A DNA stretch of 64,000 nt from Pseudomonas rhizosphaerae (GCF_000761155.1 NZ_CP009533.1:1054001-1118000); one strand, 5' to 3'; shown: positions 46,637-57,249, numbered from the stretch's first letter. Notes: generated from the letters alone by a model not told the origin. Numbers and translations: made by a program.

Positions 46637-47473
46637 ATGCGAACGTGCCGTCGTGCTGTAACTGTTCTGGCTTTCGCCCTGCCTGTGATGGCTTGGGGCG
46701 CGGTGCCTGTGGTCGATAGCAACAACAATGGAGGCTACGGTAACAGTGGCGCCGTTGGTGGCAGCTATCCGCCCTCAGGTTACGGTACGAACGGCGCCTC
46801 GGCCGGGTCGGGTGCGCAAGCGCCCGTCTCGGCCCAGGGCGAGCTGTTCATGCAACTGCAGCAAATGCAGGAAGACATCGCACGTCTGCGAGGTCAGGTC
46901 GAAGTCCAGCAAAACGATATCCAGCGCCTGAAACAGGAAGGGCTCGAGCGGTATCAGGATCTCGATCGTCGGATTGGCTCCGGGGTTACACCTGCACCCG
47001 CTGCCCAACCGGATAATTCTTCAGCCAGTGGCGCCTCCGGCGGCGCTGGTGCTTCATCGGCTGCCGGCCAATCGACGGCCAGTTCCGAGCCTGGCGATCC
47101 GGCCAAGGAGAAGCTGTATTACGATGCAGCCTTCGACCTGATCAAGGCCAAGGATTTCGACAAGGCCAGCCAGGCGTTTGCCGCTTTCCTGCGCAAGTAC
47201 CCGAACAGTCAGTACGCGGGTAACGCTCAGTATTGGCTGGGCGAGGTCAACCTTGCCAAAGGTGATCTGCAAGGCGCCGGTCAGGCTTTCGCCAAGGTCA
47301 GCCAGCTTTATCCCAAGCACAACAAGGTGCCGGATTCGCTGTACAAGCTGGCCGACGTCGAACGACGCCTGGGCCATACCGACCGAGTCAAAGGCATTCT
47401 GCAGCAGGTAGTGACCCAGTACCCAGGCACTTCTGCAGCGCAATTGGCGCAGAAAGATCTGCAAAGATTGTGA
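46637..47473 (+). CDS. cpoB: Cell division coordinator CpoB (YbgF)
   Basis: CpoB links outer-membrane constriction with septal peptidoglycan synthesis and interacts with TolA. The 278-residue precursor has a signal peptide (to about residue 21, AWGA), a low-complexity segment rich in G, S and N, an N-terminal trimeric coiled coil (EDIARLRGQVEVQQNDIQRLK) and three C-terminal TPRs (KLYYDAAFDLIKAKDFDKA, SQYAGNAQYWLGEVNLAK and so on). It follows pal by six bases and ends the tol-pal operon at a hairpin. Confidence 0.95.
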   Translation: MRTCRRAVTVLAFALPVMAWGAVPVVDSNNNGGYGNSGAVGGSYPPSGYGTNGASAGSGAQAPVSAQGELFMQLQQMQEDIARLRGQVEVQQNDIQRLKQEGLERYQDLDRRIGSGVTPAPAAQPDNSSASGASGGAGASSAAGQSTASSEPGDPAKEKLYYDAAFDLIKAKDFDKASQAFAAFLRKYPNSQYAGNAQYWLGEVNLAKGDLQGAGQAFAKVSQLYPKHNKVPDSLYKLADVERRLGHTDRVKGILQQVVTQYPGTSAAQLAQKDLQRL

Positions 47474-47494
47474 AGCTTGCCTTTTGATTCGAAG

Positions 47495-47520
47495 AAACCC
47501 GCGCCTGGCGCGGGTTTTTT
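47495..47520 (+). terminator. Terminator of the tol-pal operon
   Basis: A hairpin of AACCCGCGC and GCGCGGGTT followed by a run of T lies 20 bases past cpoB. It closes the operon before queE. Confidence 0.88.
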
Positions 47521-47635
47521 CGTTAGAATTTGCCGCCATTTTATGAACACGCTTCCTGAAGCCACGCGATTGCGGGCTGCTTGAAGTGCCCAACGGAGGC
47601 GGTCAGCCTGTTTCGCTGTCACGCCCGTGGACCCT

Positions 47636-48283
47636 ATGCAAGACACACTACGCATTACCGAAGTCTTCTACTCCTTGCAGGGTGAGACGCGGACCGCTGG
47701 CCTGCCCACGGTTTTCGTGCGCCTGACCGGTTGCCCGTTGCGCTGCCAATACTGCGACAGCGCCTATGCATTCAGCGGGGGTACCCAGCGCACCCTCGAC
47801 TCGCTCATGGAGCAGGTGGCCAGCTACAAGCCGCGCTATGTGTGCGTGACCGGGGGCGAGCCGTTGGCCCAACCCAATGCCATCCCGTTGATGCAGCGCC
47901 TGTGCGATGCCGGCTATGAGGTTTCCGTGGAAACCAGCGGTGCGCTCGACATCAGCGCAGTGGACACGCGAGTCAGCCGGGTGCTTGATTTGAAGACCCC
48001 AGGTTCCCTCGAGGTCCATCGCAATCGCTACGAGAACATCGAGTTGCTGACCCGCAACGACCAGGTCAAATTCGTCCTGTGCTCACGTGAAGATTACGAC
48101 TGGGCCGTGTCCAAGCTGATTCAGTACGGTCTGGACCAGCGCGCTGGCGAAGTGCTGTTCTCGCCGAGCAAGGATCAACTGCGCGCAACCGATCTGGCCG
48201 ACTGGATCGTGGCCGACAACCTGCCGGTGCGCCTGCAGATGCAACTGCACAAACTTCTTTGGAACGACGAGCCGGGGCGCTGA
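47636..48283 (+). CDS. queE: 7-carboxy-7-deazaguanine synthase QueE
   Basis: QueE is a radical SAM enzyme that contracts the ring of carboxytetrahydropterin in queuosine synthesis. The 215-residue protein has the cluster motif CPLRCQYC (C-x3-C-x2-C), the substrate-binding start EVFYSLQGE and the SAM segment VCVTGGEPL. The ATG at 47636 is preferred; a GTG nine bases earlier is also in frame. queC follows after one base, as in other pseudomonads. Confidence 0.95.
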   Translation: MQDTLRITEVFYSLQGETRTAGLPTVFVRLTGCPLRCQYCDSAYAFSGGTQRTLDSLMEQVASYKPRYVCVTGGEPLAQPNAIPLMQRLCDAGYEVSVETSGALDISAVDTRVSRVLDLKTPGSLEVHRNRYENIELLTRNDQVKFVLCSREDYDWAVSKLIQYGLDQRAGEVLFSPSKDQLRATDLADWIVADNLPVRLQMQLHKLLWNDEPGR

Positions 48284-48284
48284 C

Positions 48285-48974
48285 ATGAACCACACAATCG
48301 AGCAGCAGAAAAAAGCGGTCATCCTGCTTTCCGGCGGTCTGGATTCGGCCACCGTCGTGGCGATGGCCAAAGACCAGGGCTACGCCTGCTACACCATGAG
48401 TTTCGACTACGGCCAGCGCCATCGCGCCGAGTTGAACGCGGCGGCACGCGTCGCTCGCGATCTGGGCGTGGTCCAGCACAAGGTCATCGGTCTGAATCTG
48501 GACGGCATGGGCGGTTCGGCCCTGACCGATACATCGATCGACGTTCCCGAAACCCTGGGCGAAGGCATTCCGGTGACTTACGTGCCAGCGCGCAATACGG
48601 TCTTCCTGTCGCTGGCACTGGGCTGGGCCGAGGTGCTGGAGGCGCGGGACATCTTCATCGGCGTCAACGCGGTCGACTATTCCGGGTATCCGGATTGCCG
48701 GCCCGAGTTCATCGAGGCCTTCGAGCGCCTGGCCAATCTGGCTACCAAGGCCGGGGTGGAAGGCAATGGCTTTACCATTCAGGCGCCGCTGCAGAACATG
48801 AGCAAGGCCGAAATCGTCAAGGCAGGCGTTGAATTGGGTGTGGATTATGGCCTGACCGTGTCTTGCTATCAGGCCAACGATGAAGGCCAGGCCTGCGGCA
48901 AATGCGACAGTTGCCGCTTGCGCGCTGAAGGCTTCACTGCGGCAGGTGTGAGCGACCCTACGCGTTATTTCTGA
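48285..48974 (+). CDS. queC: 7-cyano-7-deazaguanine synthase QueC
   Basis: QueC converts the QueE product to preQ0 using ATP and ammonia. The 229-residue protein has the PP-loop SGGLDS (residues 16-21), [11 protein letters not shown], and the C-terminal zinc site with cysteines in VSCYQAN and CGKCDSC. It is intact. Together with queE it supplies preQ0 for the modified base in tRNAs for Asp, Asn, His and Tyr. Confidence 0.96.
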   Translation: MNHTIEQQKKAVILLSGGLDSATVVAMAKDQGYACYTMSFDYGQRHRAELNAAARVARDLGVVQHKVIGLNLDGMGGSALTDTSIDVPETLGEGIPVTYVPARNTVFLSLALGWAEVLEARDIFIGVNAVDYSGYPDCRPEFIEAFERLANLATKAGVEGNGFTIQAPLQNMSKAEIVKAGVELGVDYGLTVSCYQANDEGQACGKCDSCRLRAEGFTAAGVSDPTRYF

Positions 48975-48992
48975 TTTATTTTCTGTAGGGTG

Positions 48993-49020
48993 TTGAATTA
49001 CCAAAAGAATTCGGTATTAT
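48993..49020 (+). promoter_or_regulatory. Sigma-70 promoter of tRNA-Lys
   Basis: TTGAAT (48993-48998) and TATTAT (49015-49020) are spaced by 16 bases and end 14 bases before the tRNA 5' end. Confidence 0.75.
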
Positions 49021-49034
49021 ACGCCCCACGAAAC

Positions 49035-49110
49035 GGGTCGTTAGCTCAGTTGGTAGAGCAGTTGGCTTTTAACCAATTGGTCGTAGGTTCGAATCCCACA
49101 CGACCCACCA
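49035..49110 (+). tRNA. tRNA-Lys (anticodon TTT)
   Basis: The 76-base gene has an encoded CCA end. The acceptor stem GGGTCGT pairs with ACGACCC, the anticodon loop is CTTTTAA and the T-arm GGTTCGAATCC is normal. Confidence 0.98.
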
Positions 49111-49116
49111 TTTCGA

Positions 49117-49147
49117 AACCCGCAGCTTGCAAAAGCTGCGGGTTTTT
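49117..49147 (+). terminator. Terminator of tRNA-Lys
   Basis: Arms AACCCGCAGCTT and AAGCTGCGGGTT are followed by a run of T, starting seven bases after the tRNA. Confidence 0.93.
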
Positions 49148-49324
49148 TTATGCCTTGGATTCAGTGCTGGTCCATGCCGCGATAGGGCTTTGCTAAAACC
49201 TCGTTTCTCTGTAGCCTGCGCCAGCCCTCAAAAGCCTCACGAAAGCCAGGGCATATACTCCCAGGCCCTTGTCGGCCCGGTCTATACTCGACTCTCGCGC
49301 ATCAGCGCTCGCAGGTCTTGCCCC

Positions 49325-50383
49325 ATGACGCAGATATCCGAACGCCTTCTGGTTCAGGCTCACCTGGATGCCAAGCAGCCCAAGCCGCTGACACCGCAGC
49401 AGGAAGCGGACTACCGTTCAGCCATCGCCGCCGAGCTCAAGGCTCAGGACGCGGTGCTGGTCGCTCACTACTACTGCGATCCGGTGATCCAGGCGCTGGC
49501 CGAGGAAACCGGCGGTTGTGTGTCCGACTCGCTGGAAATGGCACGTTTCGGCAACCAGCACCCAGCCCGCACCGTAGTAGTGGCAGGTGTCAGGTTCATG
49601 GGCGAAACGGCGAAGATTCTCAACCCGGAAAAACGGGTGCTGATGCCTACCCTCGAAGCGACTTGCTCGCTGGATCTGGGTTGCCCGGTCGATGCCTTTT
49701 CGGCTTTTTGCGACCAGCATCCCGAGCGCACGGTGGTGGTCTATGCCAACACCTCGGCCGCGGTGAAGGCGCGGGCCGACTGGGTGGTAACGTCGAGCTG
49801 CGCGCTGGAGATCGTCGAGAGTCTGATGGACAACGGCGAGAAGATCATCTGGGCGCCGGACAAGCACTTGGGCAACTACATCCAGACCCACACCGGCGCC
49901 GACATGCTGCTGTGGGACGGTGCCTGCATCGTGCACGAGGAGTTCAAGTCGCGGCAACTGAGCGACATGCGTGCGCTGTACCCTGATGCAGCGATTCTGG
50001 TGCATCCCGAGTCGCCAGCCGAGGTGATCGCGCTGGCGGACGCCGTAGGCTCCACCAGCCAATTGATCGCCGCTGCCCGTACGTTGCCGCAGCAGACGCT
50101 GATCGTGGCAACCGATCGCGGTATTTTCTACAAGATGCAGCAAGCCGTGCCTGGCAAGACGCTGATCGAAGCGCCCACGGCGGGCAACGGCGCTGCTTGT
50201 CGTAGCTGCGCGCATTGTCCGTGGATGGCCATGAACACGCTGGAGCTTACGCTGGAATGCCTGCGCGCCGGCAGCAACGAAATCACTGTGGATCCCGCGC
50301 TGATTCCCCAGGCGATTCGACCGCTCAAGCGCATGCTGGACTTTACCCAGGCCGCGCGCCTGAAAGTGGCCGGCAACGCCTGA
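49325..50383 (+). CDS. nadA: Quinolinate synthase NadA
   Basis: NadA condenses iminoaspartate with dihydroxyacetone phosphate to quinolinate in NAD synthesis, using a 4Fe-4S cluster. The 352-residue protein has [21 protein letters not shown], the metal-ligand cysteines in [10 protein letters not shown] and the C-terminal [13 protein letters not shown]. The ATG at 49325 gives [14 protein letters not shown]; longer in-frame starts upstream lie in the tRNA terminator region and are not plausible. Confidence 0.96.
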   Translation: MTQISERLLVQAHLDAKQPKPLTPQQEADYRSAIAAELKAQDAVLVAHYYCDPVIQALAEETGGCVSDSLEMARFGNQHPARTVVVAGVRFMGETAKILNPEKRVLMPTLEATCSLDLGCPVDAFSAFCDQHPERTVVVYANTSAAVKARADWVVTSSCALEIVESLMDNGEKIIWAPDKHLGNYIQTHTGADMLLWDGACIVHEEFKSRQLSDMRALYPDAAILVHPESPAEVIALADAVGSTSQLIAAARTLPQQTLIVATDRGIFYKMQQAVPGKTLIEAPTAGNGAACRSCAHCPWMAMNTLELTLECLRAGSNEITVDPALIPQAIRPLKRMLDFTQAARLKVAGNA

Positions 50384-51559
50384 TCAGAGGCTTTTGCCCA
50401 GCGCGACCACGGGCCGTTCGGGCTTCGGCAGCTCAAGCCTTGGCAGCTCAGGCCGCGGACGGCCCAGTCGTTTGTTCAGTTCCAGCCATTCGGCCAGGGC
50501 CAGCATCAGGGCTACGCCGACCAACGCGCTGGCGATCTGCATCGCGAGCTGGTCATCCGCCAGGGCATTGGCCATATCTGCCAACGGTGCCAGCACCACG
50601 CTGAGGCAGAAGACCTCGAGCGAATAGCGCCCCATCAGCCCGACTTTGCGTGCCAACAGGTGATTCACCCATGCGCCTTGAGGTATCAGCTTGGCCACAC
50701 AGTAGGCCAAGGCCACGAAGTGCAGAAGGCGCGAAGGCGAGAGGTTGGTCTTGTCGATGGGGTAGAGCAGTTGACTGAACCAGTCGGGCACCAGTGCCTC
50801 ATGCAGCGCTGGCCAGCGCCAGCCCAGTGCGACCAGCGCGCTGAATGTCACCAGCGTGGCGCACGCCAGAAACAAAGGCTGACGGCTCAGCGGGCGGACG
50901 GGCGTGACCGGCTTGCTCGCCGAATGCAGCGCCGTAGCCCCGCCCAGTACGAACAGCACCTGCCAGGCCAGAGGATTGAAATACCAGAGGCCGTTGTCGT
51001 GCGCAGGAATGTTCCAGCCCAGCCATTGCACCATCAGGTACAACACCAGCGACAGGCCGATGGCCTGGGCTGGGCGCTTGATCAGCAACGGCAGGACGAT
51101 CGGCAGGCCGAGCAGCAACACGATGTACAACGGCAAAGGATCCATCAGGTTGGGCTTGAAGCGCAGCAGTAGCTCGTCGACCATCGCCTGCTGGGGATTG
51201 GAGACGAAATAGGTGAGGTTCATCTCCTGGATCATGTCGCGGGTTTCGACGTGATTGTTGGCGACGAAGATGATGCCCATCAGCACGGCCAGCAGGAAGA
51301 TGTGCACCACGTACAGCACCCAGGCGCGACGCAGGATGCGCACGGCAGCCACCAGGTAGCCGTCGCGCAGGGCGATCTTGCCGTAAGCCAGCACGGCGGC
51401 ATAGCCGGCGAGGAACACGAACACTTCCGCAGCATCGCTGAAGCCGAAATTGCGCAGCGTGAAGCTGGCCAGTGGGTTTTGCGGTATGTGATCCCAAAAG
51501 ATGAAGATCAACGCCAAACCTCGATAGAAATCGATCCGATGGTCTCGATCGTTAGTCAT
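50384..51559 (-). CDS. OpgC-domain membrane acyltransferase
   Basis: The 391-residue inner-membrane protein has about ten hydrophobic segments and belongs to the OpgC family, which adds succinyl groups to osmoregulated periplasmic glucans in characterised cases. Its start MTNDRDHRIDFYRGLALIFIFWDHIP has the conserved R-x-D-x-x-R-G signature of the wider acyltransferase superfamily. The acyl donor and acceptor are unproven. The C terminus is basic and proline-rich (RPRPELPRLELPKPERP). The ATG at 51559 is preferred over an upstream in-frame start. It ends base to base with nadA on the opposite strand. Confidence 0.85.
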   Translation of the reverse strand: MTNDRDHRIDFYRGLALIFIFWDHIPQNPLASFTLRNFGFSDAAEVFVFLAGYAAVLAYGKIALRDGYLVAAVRILRRAWVLYVVHIFLLAVLMGIIFVANNHVETRDMIQEMNLTYFVSNPQQAMVDELLLRFKPNLMDPLPLYIVLLLGLPIVLPLLIKRPAQAIGLSLVLYLMVQWLGWNIPAHDNGLWYFNPLAWQVLFVLGGATALHSASKPVTPVRPLSRQPLFLACATLVTFSALVALGWRWPALHEALVPDWFSQLLYPIDKTNLSPSRLLHFVALAYCVAKLIPQGAWVNHLLARKVGLMGRYSLEVFCLSVVLAPLADMANALADDQLAMQIASALVGVALMLALAEWLELNKRLGRPRPELPRLELPKPERPVVALGKSL

Positions 51560-51730
51560 GGCGACAGGCTCTTGCGAAAAGGAAGGATGTAGTAAGGATT
51601 GAACGCCGGGTGTTGTGGTTCCGCGTCGGCGGCCATTATCGATCAGCGGCGCGGAGGTTGGCGGGTTTCGCAATGAATTGCAAAAGTTTGGCTATTACGG
51701 AATGTCACAACGCCAAGTTACCGCAGCCCC

Positions 51731-51817
51731 GTAGCAGCGGCGCAAGCCGCGTCCGGCCTCACCGCGTCTGTTAAGGCACACCGCATGCACCGATGACGCG
51801 GCTTGCGCCGCTGCTAC
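51731..51817. repeat. Inverted pair of 21-bp REP sequences (overlaps lhr 3' end)
   Basis: The 20-base word tagcagcggcgcaagccgcg (51732-51751, with g at 51731) recurs as its exact reverse complement at 51797-51817, a perfect 21-base inverted repeat 45 bases apart. This is a third REP family in the window. The right arm contains the lhr stop codon (TAG at 51816-51814). Confidence 0.88.
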
Positions 51818-54800
51818 AGGGGGGGATGGATCAGCTGCTGGCGTAGCTCCGTGGTTTCTTCGCTCCAGTACACCGGCTTGCCGGCGATCAAGGCCGCCAC
51901 GGGCAGGCCGTCGCGGTAGAGCACACGGTTGCTCGGCAACGCTGGCACGGTCTTGTGGATCTGCTGGGGGTCGGCGCCGGGCAATGGCAGCAGGGTACCT
52001 GCCAGGTTCAATGGGTCGCTGGCCGAAATGGACACCAGGCTGCCATCCACAGGTCTTTTGCGCACCTCGCGCAGGGCTGGAATGGCCTCTGGCAAGGCGA
52101 ATTGCTCGCCGGACAAGCCGTCGATGAAACGCCCCCCGCGAATCTGTCCGCGCGCCTCCAGTCGCTGCAGTGCCCGCAGCAGGTCGCGCCAGCTGGGCAG
52201 CCAGTCGGCTTCGCGTTGCAGCAGGCGCCAGAACACCACGCCGTAGCGCCGCAGCAGCACCAGCGCGATCTGTTCGACGGCTTCATCGGGGGCACTGCCG
52301 TTTGCCTGGAGCAAGGCCCAGCGCCCCGCATCGTCCATGCCGCCAATGAAAGCACCGCGACCACGGCGACTGCTGCGCGCCTGACGTTTTCCGGCCGGTG
52401 TGATCAGCGCGCGCAATCCGGCGAAACTGTCGGCGTTCACGCGGCCTGCGGCGACCAGTTCCTGCAGCGCGTTCTCCACTTCGGTGCGCAGCAGGCGCAC
52501 ATCGTGTACGAGATCGTCGAAGAACATCGCGCCCTGCGCGGCCAGGGTTTGTTCGACCTTCTGCGCGCGCATGGACAATTCCTGCGGCTGGACTGTCGGA
52601 GCCAGGCTGCGCCACAGGGGCAGGCGCGCGCGGGGCAGCAGCACGATGGGCGTACCGCGCAGGGTGGTTCCTTTGCCGCTGCTGGCCAACCGCGCCCAGA
52701 CCGTCTTGCCGCTGCGGCAGGCGCGGTCCAGCCACGATGGGTCGTAGCCACGCAGCCGTACGGGCAGCAGATCGCTCTCCCAGGCGCCAGCCGGGGCGCT
52801 GTACCCTTCGAACTGTTCCAGGATTTTGGCCAGGGCCTCCTCGCCTTGCAGGCGGGTGCCGGGCGCCAGGCACTGCCAGTCGAGCAGAAAACGCATGAAC
52901 ACTTGCAGGCTGACCGGTTCGATCTCCCGCCGCAGGCGCTTCACCGTATAGCGATGGATACGCGCCAGCAGGTGCCGCTCGCACCACTGGGTTTCCTCGA
53001 TGTGGGTGAGAAACTGGCCGCGCATCACATAACCCTGGGATTCCAGTTCCAGCAGCGCCAGTTCCACCACGGCAGGATGCAGGTTGAGCGGGGCGGCAAT
53101 GTCCCCCAGTCGCTGCGGGCCGAATCCGCTCAAGCGGGCGCGGATCAGCTCCAGCGTCGCACTCTCCTGGGTCCACGTCTGGGCCAGATGCGCCGGCACC
53201 TGCAGTGCGGGGGATAGCTCGGCGTTGGGGTAAAGGGTTTGCAGGCAGGACATGCGCTCCAGGGCCAGCCACAGGCGATTCCCATCGCCCAGCGTCAGGC
53301 GCGCAGCACGGCCGGTGCGCGCCAGTGTCTTCAACAGCGCCAGCTCGCTGGGCTGGGCTTCGTGTTCGGCCAAGGCGCCCAGGCTCATCAAGGCTTCGTG
53401 CATCTCGTCGCCGTTGATGGGGGCGGGCCATGCTTCGGCGGCCACGGCGGCGATGGCATCCGTGTCCAGTTCACCCATGTCGTCTGCCGAGCGGGGTTCG
53501 TCCCAGCGTCGGTTGAGGACTGCCTGGGTGCGTCGCTCTTCCAGCGGAGCGTCGTCGAGGAACGCGTAGGGCCGGGCATTGAGGATAGCCGCCGCCAATG
53601 GCGAAGGGCTGGGCAGGTCGCGCTGGATGAGGGTGATCTGACCGCTCTCGATGCGCCGCAGCAGGGTCAGCCAGCCCGCGCTGTCCATGGCCTCGTGCAG
53701 GCAATCGTCGAGGGTCTGCTGGACCAGCGGGTGATCGGGAATCTCCCGCTCGCCGACGATATTTTCCAGGCAGGCGATCTGGTCCGGAAATACCGTGGCG
53801 ATCAAATCCTCGCCTTTCATGCGCTGCAGTTGCGGGGCCACCTTGCGTCCGCCGCTGTAGCGGGGCAGGGCCAGGGCCGTCGCCGCGTTCCAGCGCCAGC
53901 GCACGCCGAACAGCGGCGCATCGAGCAGCGCCTGGATCAATATCGATTCGGCGCTGTGGCTATGCAGGTAATGCCAGACCTCTTCCAGTTCGAAACTGTG
54001 GCTGGTCGACAGCGACAGCACGATGGCGTCTTCACTGGCGGCGGCTTGCAGCTCGAAATTGAACGTGCGACAGAAGCGCTTGCGCAGGGCCAGGCCCCAG
54101 GCACGATTGATGCGGCTGCCGAACGGCGTGTGGATGACCAGCTGAGTGGCGCCAGAGGCGTCGAAGAAGCGCTCCATGATCAGGGTGTCCTGCGAGGGCA
54201 GGGCACCTAATGCCTGGCGTGTGCGCGCCAGATAGTCGAGCAGCTGTTCGGCGCTGTCGCGGGCCAGGCCGAGTTCGTCCTGCAACCAGGGCAGCAGCGG
54301 CTCGGGTTGACCTTCGCTGAGTGCCAGGCGGTGGTCGATCGACGCTTGCAAGCGAGCCACGCCAGCAGAAAGCTCGGCGCTGCGTCCGGGTATTTCGCCA
54401 AGCCAGAAGGGAATGTTCGGCGCCTGGCCATGGGCGTCTTCGACCCTGACCTTGCCACCTTCGATGCGCAGGATGCGGTAGGAACGGTTGCCCAGTTGGA
54501 AGATGTCGCCGGCGAGGCTTTCCACGGCGAAATCTTCGTTGACGCTGCCGATGTTCAACGCCTGAGGCTCCAGCAGCACGCTGTAGTCGGCATTGTCGGC
54601 GATTGCGCCACCGCTGGTGACTGCGGTCAACTTGCTGCCGCGCCGACCGCGCAGGGTACGGGTCACGGCGTCGCGATGCAGATAGGCCGCGCGCACACCC
54701 TGACGTCCGCTGTAGCCCTCGGCGAGCATGCGCAGCAACCCTTCGAAATCAGCGTCGTCGAGCCTAGCGTAGGGAGTCGCCTGACGGAACATCTGCAGCA

Positions 54801-56106
54801 GCGCCTGCTCCGGCCATTCCTGGCAGCTGACCTCGGCGATGATCTGTTGGGCCAGCACGTCCAGCGGTGCGTCGGGAATGCGCAGGATGTCCAGTTCGCC
54901 GCGGCGCACGCAGTCCAGCAACGCCACGCACTCGATCAGGTCATCGCGCGAGGTGGGAAACAGGCGACCCTTGGGTACGCCACCGACGTGGTGGCCGGAA
55001 CGTCCGACCCTTTGCAGGAATGCGGAGATAGAGCCGGGCGAGGCGATCTGGCAGACCAGGTCGACGTCACCGATATCGATACCCAGCTCCAGCGAAGCGG
55101 TAGCCACCAATACCTGCAAGTCGCCGCGCTTGAGCCGCTGTTCCGCGTCCAGGCGGTGCTCCTTGGCCAGGCTGCCATGGTGGGCCGCCACGTGCTCGCG
55201 CCCCAGGCGCTCGCTCACATGCCGGGCCACGCGTTCGGCCAGGCGCCGTGTGTTGACGAACACCAAAGTGGTTCGATGGGCCTGCGCGAGGGCTGCCAAG
55301 CGGTCGTAGAGCAGCTCCCAGACATCGTTGGGCATGACTGCGGCAAGTGGCACCGCAGGCACTTCGATCGCAAGGTCCCGTTGCCGAGCGTGGCCGATGT
55401 CGACGATCGAGCAGGTCCGCTGCGCGCCGACCAGAAATTGCGCGACCTGATCGATAGGCTTCTGGGTAGCGGACAGGCCAATGCGTCGCAAAGGTTGTGT
55501 GCACAGGGCTTGCAGGCGCTCAAGACTCAAGGCCAGATGGCTGCCGCGCTTGCTGCCGGCCACCGCATGAATCTCATCGACGATCACGGTGCGTACATTC
55601 GCAAGCATGGTGCGGCCCGAATCCGAGCCGAGCAGCACGTAGAGTGATTCAGGCGTGGTCACCAATATGTGCGGAGGACGCCTGCGCATGGCGGCGCGCT
55701 CCTTTTGCGGCGTATCTCCGGTGCGCACCCCGGCGACGATGCTCACCGTGGGCAGGTCCATGGCAGCCAGATGCTCGGCGATGCCTTCTAGCGGGCGCTG
55801 CAGGTTCAGCTGGATATCGTTGGACAGGGCCTTGAGGGGCGAGACGTACAGCACCGTCGTGCGCTGGGGCAACTGGCCCTGATGCTCCAGACCTTCTCGC
55901 ACCAACTCGTCGAGTACCGCCAGAAACGCGGTGAGCGTCTTGCCCGACCCGGTGGGCGCGGCGACCAGGGTCGAGTGCCCTTGCTGGATCAACGGCCATG
56001 CCTGGGCCTGGGCCGGCGTGACGGCAGCGAAGTGCTGGCGGAACCAGGCGCTCACCGCCGGATGGAAGTTGGCCAGGGGTGAATCGTGCGGTACGGGTAG
56101 GTTCAT
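51814..56106 (-). CDS. lhr: Large helicase-related protein Lhr
   Basis: Lhr is a superfamily 2 DNA helicase with a role in DNA repair that is still being worked out; the C-terminal part of the E. coli protein has been reported to carry uracil-DNA glycosylase activity. The 1430-residue product is full length for the long form. The helicase core has Walker A PTGSGKT (51-57), DEIH (177-180), LVTTPESLYVLL, LVATASLELGIDIGDVDLV and QRVGRSGH. Winged-helix and Lhr-core domains follow, then the long C-terminal extension. The ATG at 56106 gives MNLPVPHDSPLANFHPAVSAW. The stop lies inside a REP palindrome. Confidence 0.94.
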   Translation of the reverse strand: MNLPVPHDSPLANFHPAVSAWFRQHFAAVTPAQAQAWPLIQQGHSTLVAAPTGSGKTLTAFLAVLDELVREGLEHQGQLPQRTTVLYVSPLKALSNDIQLNLQRPLEGIAEHLAAMDLPTVSIVAGVRTGDTPQKERAAMRRRPPHILVTTPESLYVLLGSDSGRTMLANVRTVIVDEIHAVAGSKRGSHLALSLERLQALCTQPLRRIGLSATQKPIDQVAQFLVGAQRTCSIVDIGHARQRDLAIEVPAVPLAAVMPNDVWELLYDRLAALAQAHRTTLVFVNTRRLAERVARHVSERLGREHVAAHHGSLAKEHRLDAEQRLKRGDLQVLVATASLELGIDIGDVDLVCQIASPGSISAFLQRVGRSGHHVGGVPKGRLFPTSRDDLIECVALLDCVRRGELDILRIPDAPLDVLAQQIIAEVSCQEWPEQALLQMFRQATPYARLDDADFEGLLRMLAEGYSGRQGVRAAYLHRDAVTRTLRGRRGSKLTAVTSGGAIADNADYSVLLEPQALNIGSVNEDFAVESLAGDIFQLGNRSYRILRIEGGKVRVEDAHGQAPNIPFWLGEIPGRSAELSAGVARLQASIDHRLALSEGQPEPLLPWLQDELGLARDSAEQLLDYLARTRQALGALPSQDTLIMERFFDASGATQLVIHTPFGSRINRAWGLALRKRFCRTFNFELQAAASEDAIVLSLSTSHSFELEEVWHYLHSHSAESILIQALLDAPLFGVRWRWNAATALALPRYSGGRKVAPQLQRMKGEDLIATVFPDQIACLENIVGEREIPDHPLVQQTLDDCLHEAMDSAGWLTLLRRIESGQITLIQRDLPSPSPLAAAILNARPYAFLDDAPLEERRTQAVLNRRWDEPRSADDMGELDTDAIAAVAAEAWPAPINGDEMHEALMSLGALAEHEAQPSELALLKTLARTGRAARLTLGDGNRLWLALERMSCLQTLYPNAELSPALQVPAHLAQTWTQESATLELIRARLSGFGPQRLGDIAAPLNLHPAVVELALLELESQGYVMRGQFLTHIEETQWCERHLLARIHRYTVKRLRREIEPVSLQVFMRFLLDWQCLAPGTRLQGEEALAKILEQFEGYSAPAGAWESDLLPVRLRGYDPSWLDRACRSGKTVWARLASSGKGTTLRGTPIVLLPRARLPLWRSLAPTVQPQELSMRAQKVEQTLAAQGAMFFDDLVHDVRLLRTEVENALQELVAAGRVNADSFAGLRALITPAGKRQARSSRRGRGAFIGGMDDAGRWALLQANGSAPDEAVEQIALVLLRRYGVVFWRLLQREADWLPSWRDLLRALQRLEARGQIRGGRFIDGLSGEQFALPEAIPALREVRKRPVDGSLVSISASDPLNLAGTLLPLPGADPQQIHKTVPALPSNRVLYRDGLPVAALIAGKPVYWSEETTELRQQLIHPPL

Positions 56107-56190
56107 GATCTATTGATGGGGGAAGGGCGGCGAAGTTGCAAACCAGACAATGCAAACGGCGCACAGGCTGCCGTATTGTCGACGCCCATG

Positions 56191-56214
56191 AAAAAGGGCG
56201 ACTTTCGTCGCCCT
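56191..56214 (-). terminator. Terminator of htpX
   Basis: A hairpin of GGGCGAC and GTCGCCC with a four-base loop is followed on the minus strand by five T. It lies about 20 bases beyond the htpX stop. Confidence 0.8.
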
Positions 56215-56232
56215 CGATCATGCCTGTTGCTT

Positions 56233-57120
56233 TCAACCGCGACGGCGCAAGGCCTCGATGCGGTCTTCCAGCGGCGGGTGGGTCATGAGCAGGCCGGCCA
56301 GGCCGTGCTTGAGACCACCGTTGATGCCGAACGCATTCAGCGAGTCGGGCATCTGCACTGGAACGCCCTGTTCGGAGCGCAGGCGTTGCAGCGCACCGAT
56401 CATTGCATTGGTGCCGGCCAGGCGGGCGCCGGCTTCGTCGGCGCGAAACTCGCGGCGACGCGAGAACCACATGACGATGACGCTGGCCAGGATGCCCAGC
56501 ACCAGTTCGGCGACGATGGTCGCGATGTAGTAGGCGATGCCCTGGCCCTGTTCGTTCTTGAAGATCACCTTGTCGACGAAGTTGCCGATGATGCGCGCAA
56601 AGAACATCACGAAGGTGTTCACCACGCCTTGCACCAGCGCCAGGGTGACCATGTCGCCATTGGCGACGTGGCCGATCTCGTGGGCCAGCACGGCCTTGAC
56701 TTCATCGGGCGAGAAACGCTCGAGCAGGCCCTGGCTCACGGCTACCAGCGCGTCGTTCTTGTTCCAGCCGGTGGCGAAGGCGTTGGCCTCGTAGGCCGGG
56801 AAGATGCCGACCTCGGGCATCTTGATGCCCGCTTCGCGCGACAGCTCCTCGACGGTCTGCAGCAGCCATTGTTCGTGACGGGTGCGCGGTTGGGTGATGA
56901 TCTGCGTGCCGGTGCTCATCTTCGCCATCCACTTGGAGATGAACAGCGAGAACAGCGAACCGGCGAAGCCGAACACGGCGCAGAAGATCAGCAGCTGATT
57001 GAGGTTCAGATCCACCCCGTTGGCCGCCATGAACCCATTGAAGCCAAACAGGCTCAAGGTAATGCTGGCAATCAGCACCACCGCAAGGTTAGTGGCCAGA
57101 AACAGCAAAATGCGCATCAT
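56233..57120 (-). CDS. htpX: Membrane protease HtpX
   Basis: HtpX is a zinc endopeptidase of the inner membrane that degrades misfolded membrane proteins under heat or envelope stress. The 295-residue protein has two N-terminal membrane helices (about 5-25 and 40-62), the zinc site HEIGH (147-151), two further hydrophobic stretches ([16 protein letters not shown] and [21 protein letters not shown]) and the third ligand region [12 protein letters not shown]. It is intact. The ATG at 57120 is used. It lies downstream of alaA on the same strand but has its own terminator. Confidence 0.95.
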   Translation of the reverse strand: MMRILLFLATNLAVVLIASITLSLFGFNGFMAANGVDLNLNQLLIFCAVFGFAGSLFSLFISKWMAKMSTGTQIITQPRTRHEQWLLQTVEELSREAGIKMPEVGIFPAYEANAFATGWNKNDALVAVSQGLLERFSPDEVKAVLAHEIGHVANGDMVTLALVQGVVNTFVMFFARIIGNFVDKVIFKNEQGQGIAYYIATIVAELVLGILASVIVMWFSRRREFRADEAGARLAGTNAMIGALQRLRSEQGVPVQMPDSLNAFGINGGLKHGLAGLLMTHPPLEDRIEALRRRG

Positions 57121-57249
57121 GGTTGTAACGTTCTCCTGACGGATTAAAGTGTTGCGTATGCGCTATATAAGGTGCGCGCCCGGTCGATTCAACCGGGGGA
57201 CTATTTCAAACTGTGTATATGCAGACGGACACTTGAATACGTTCGTTTT

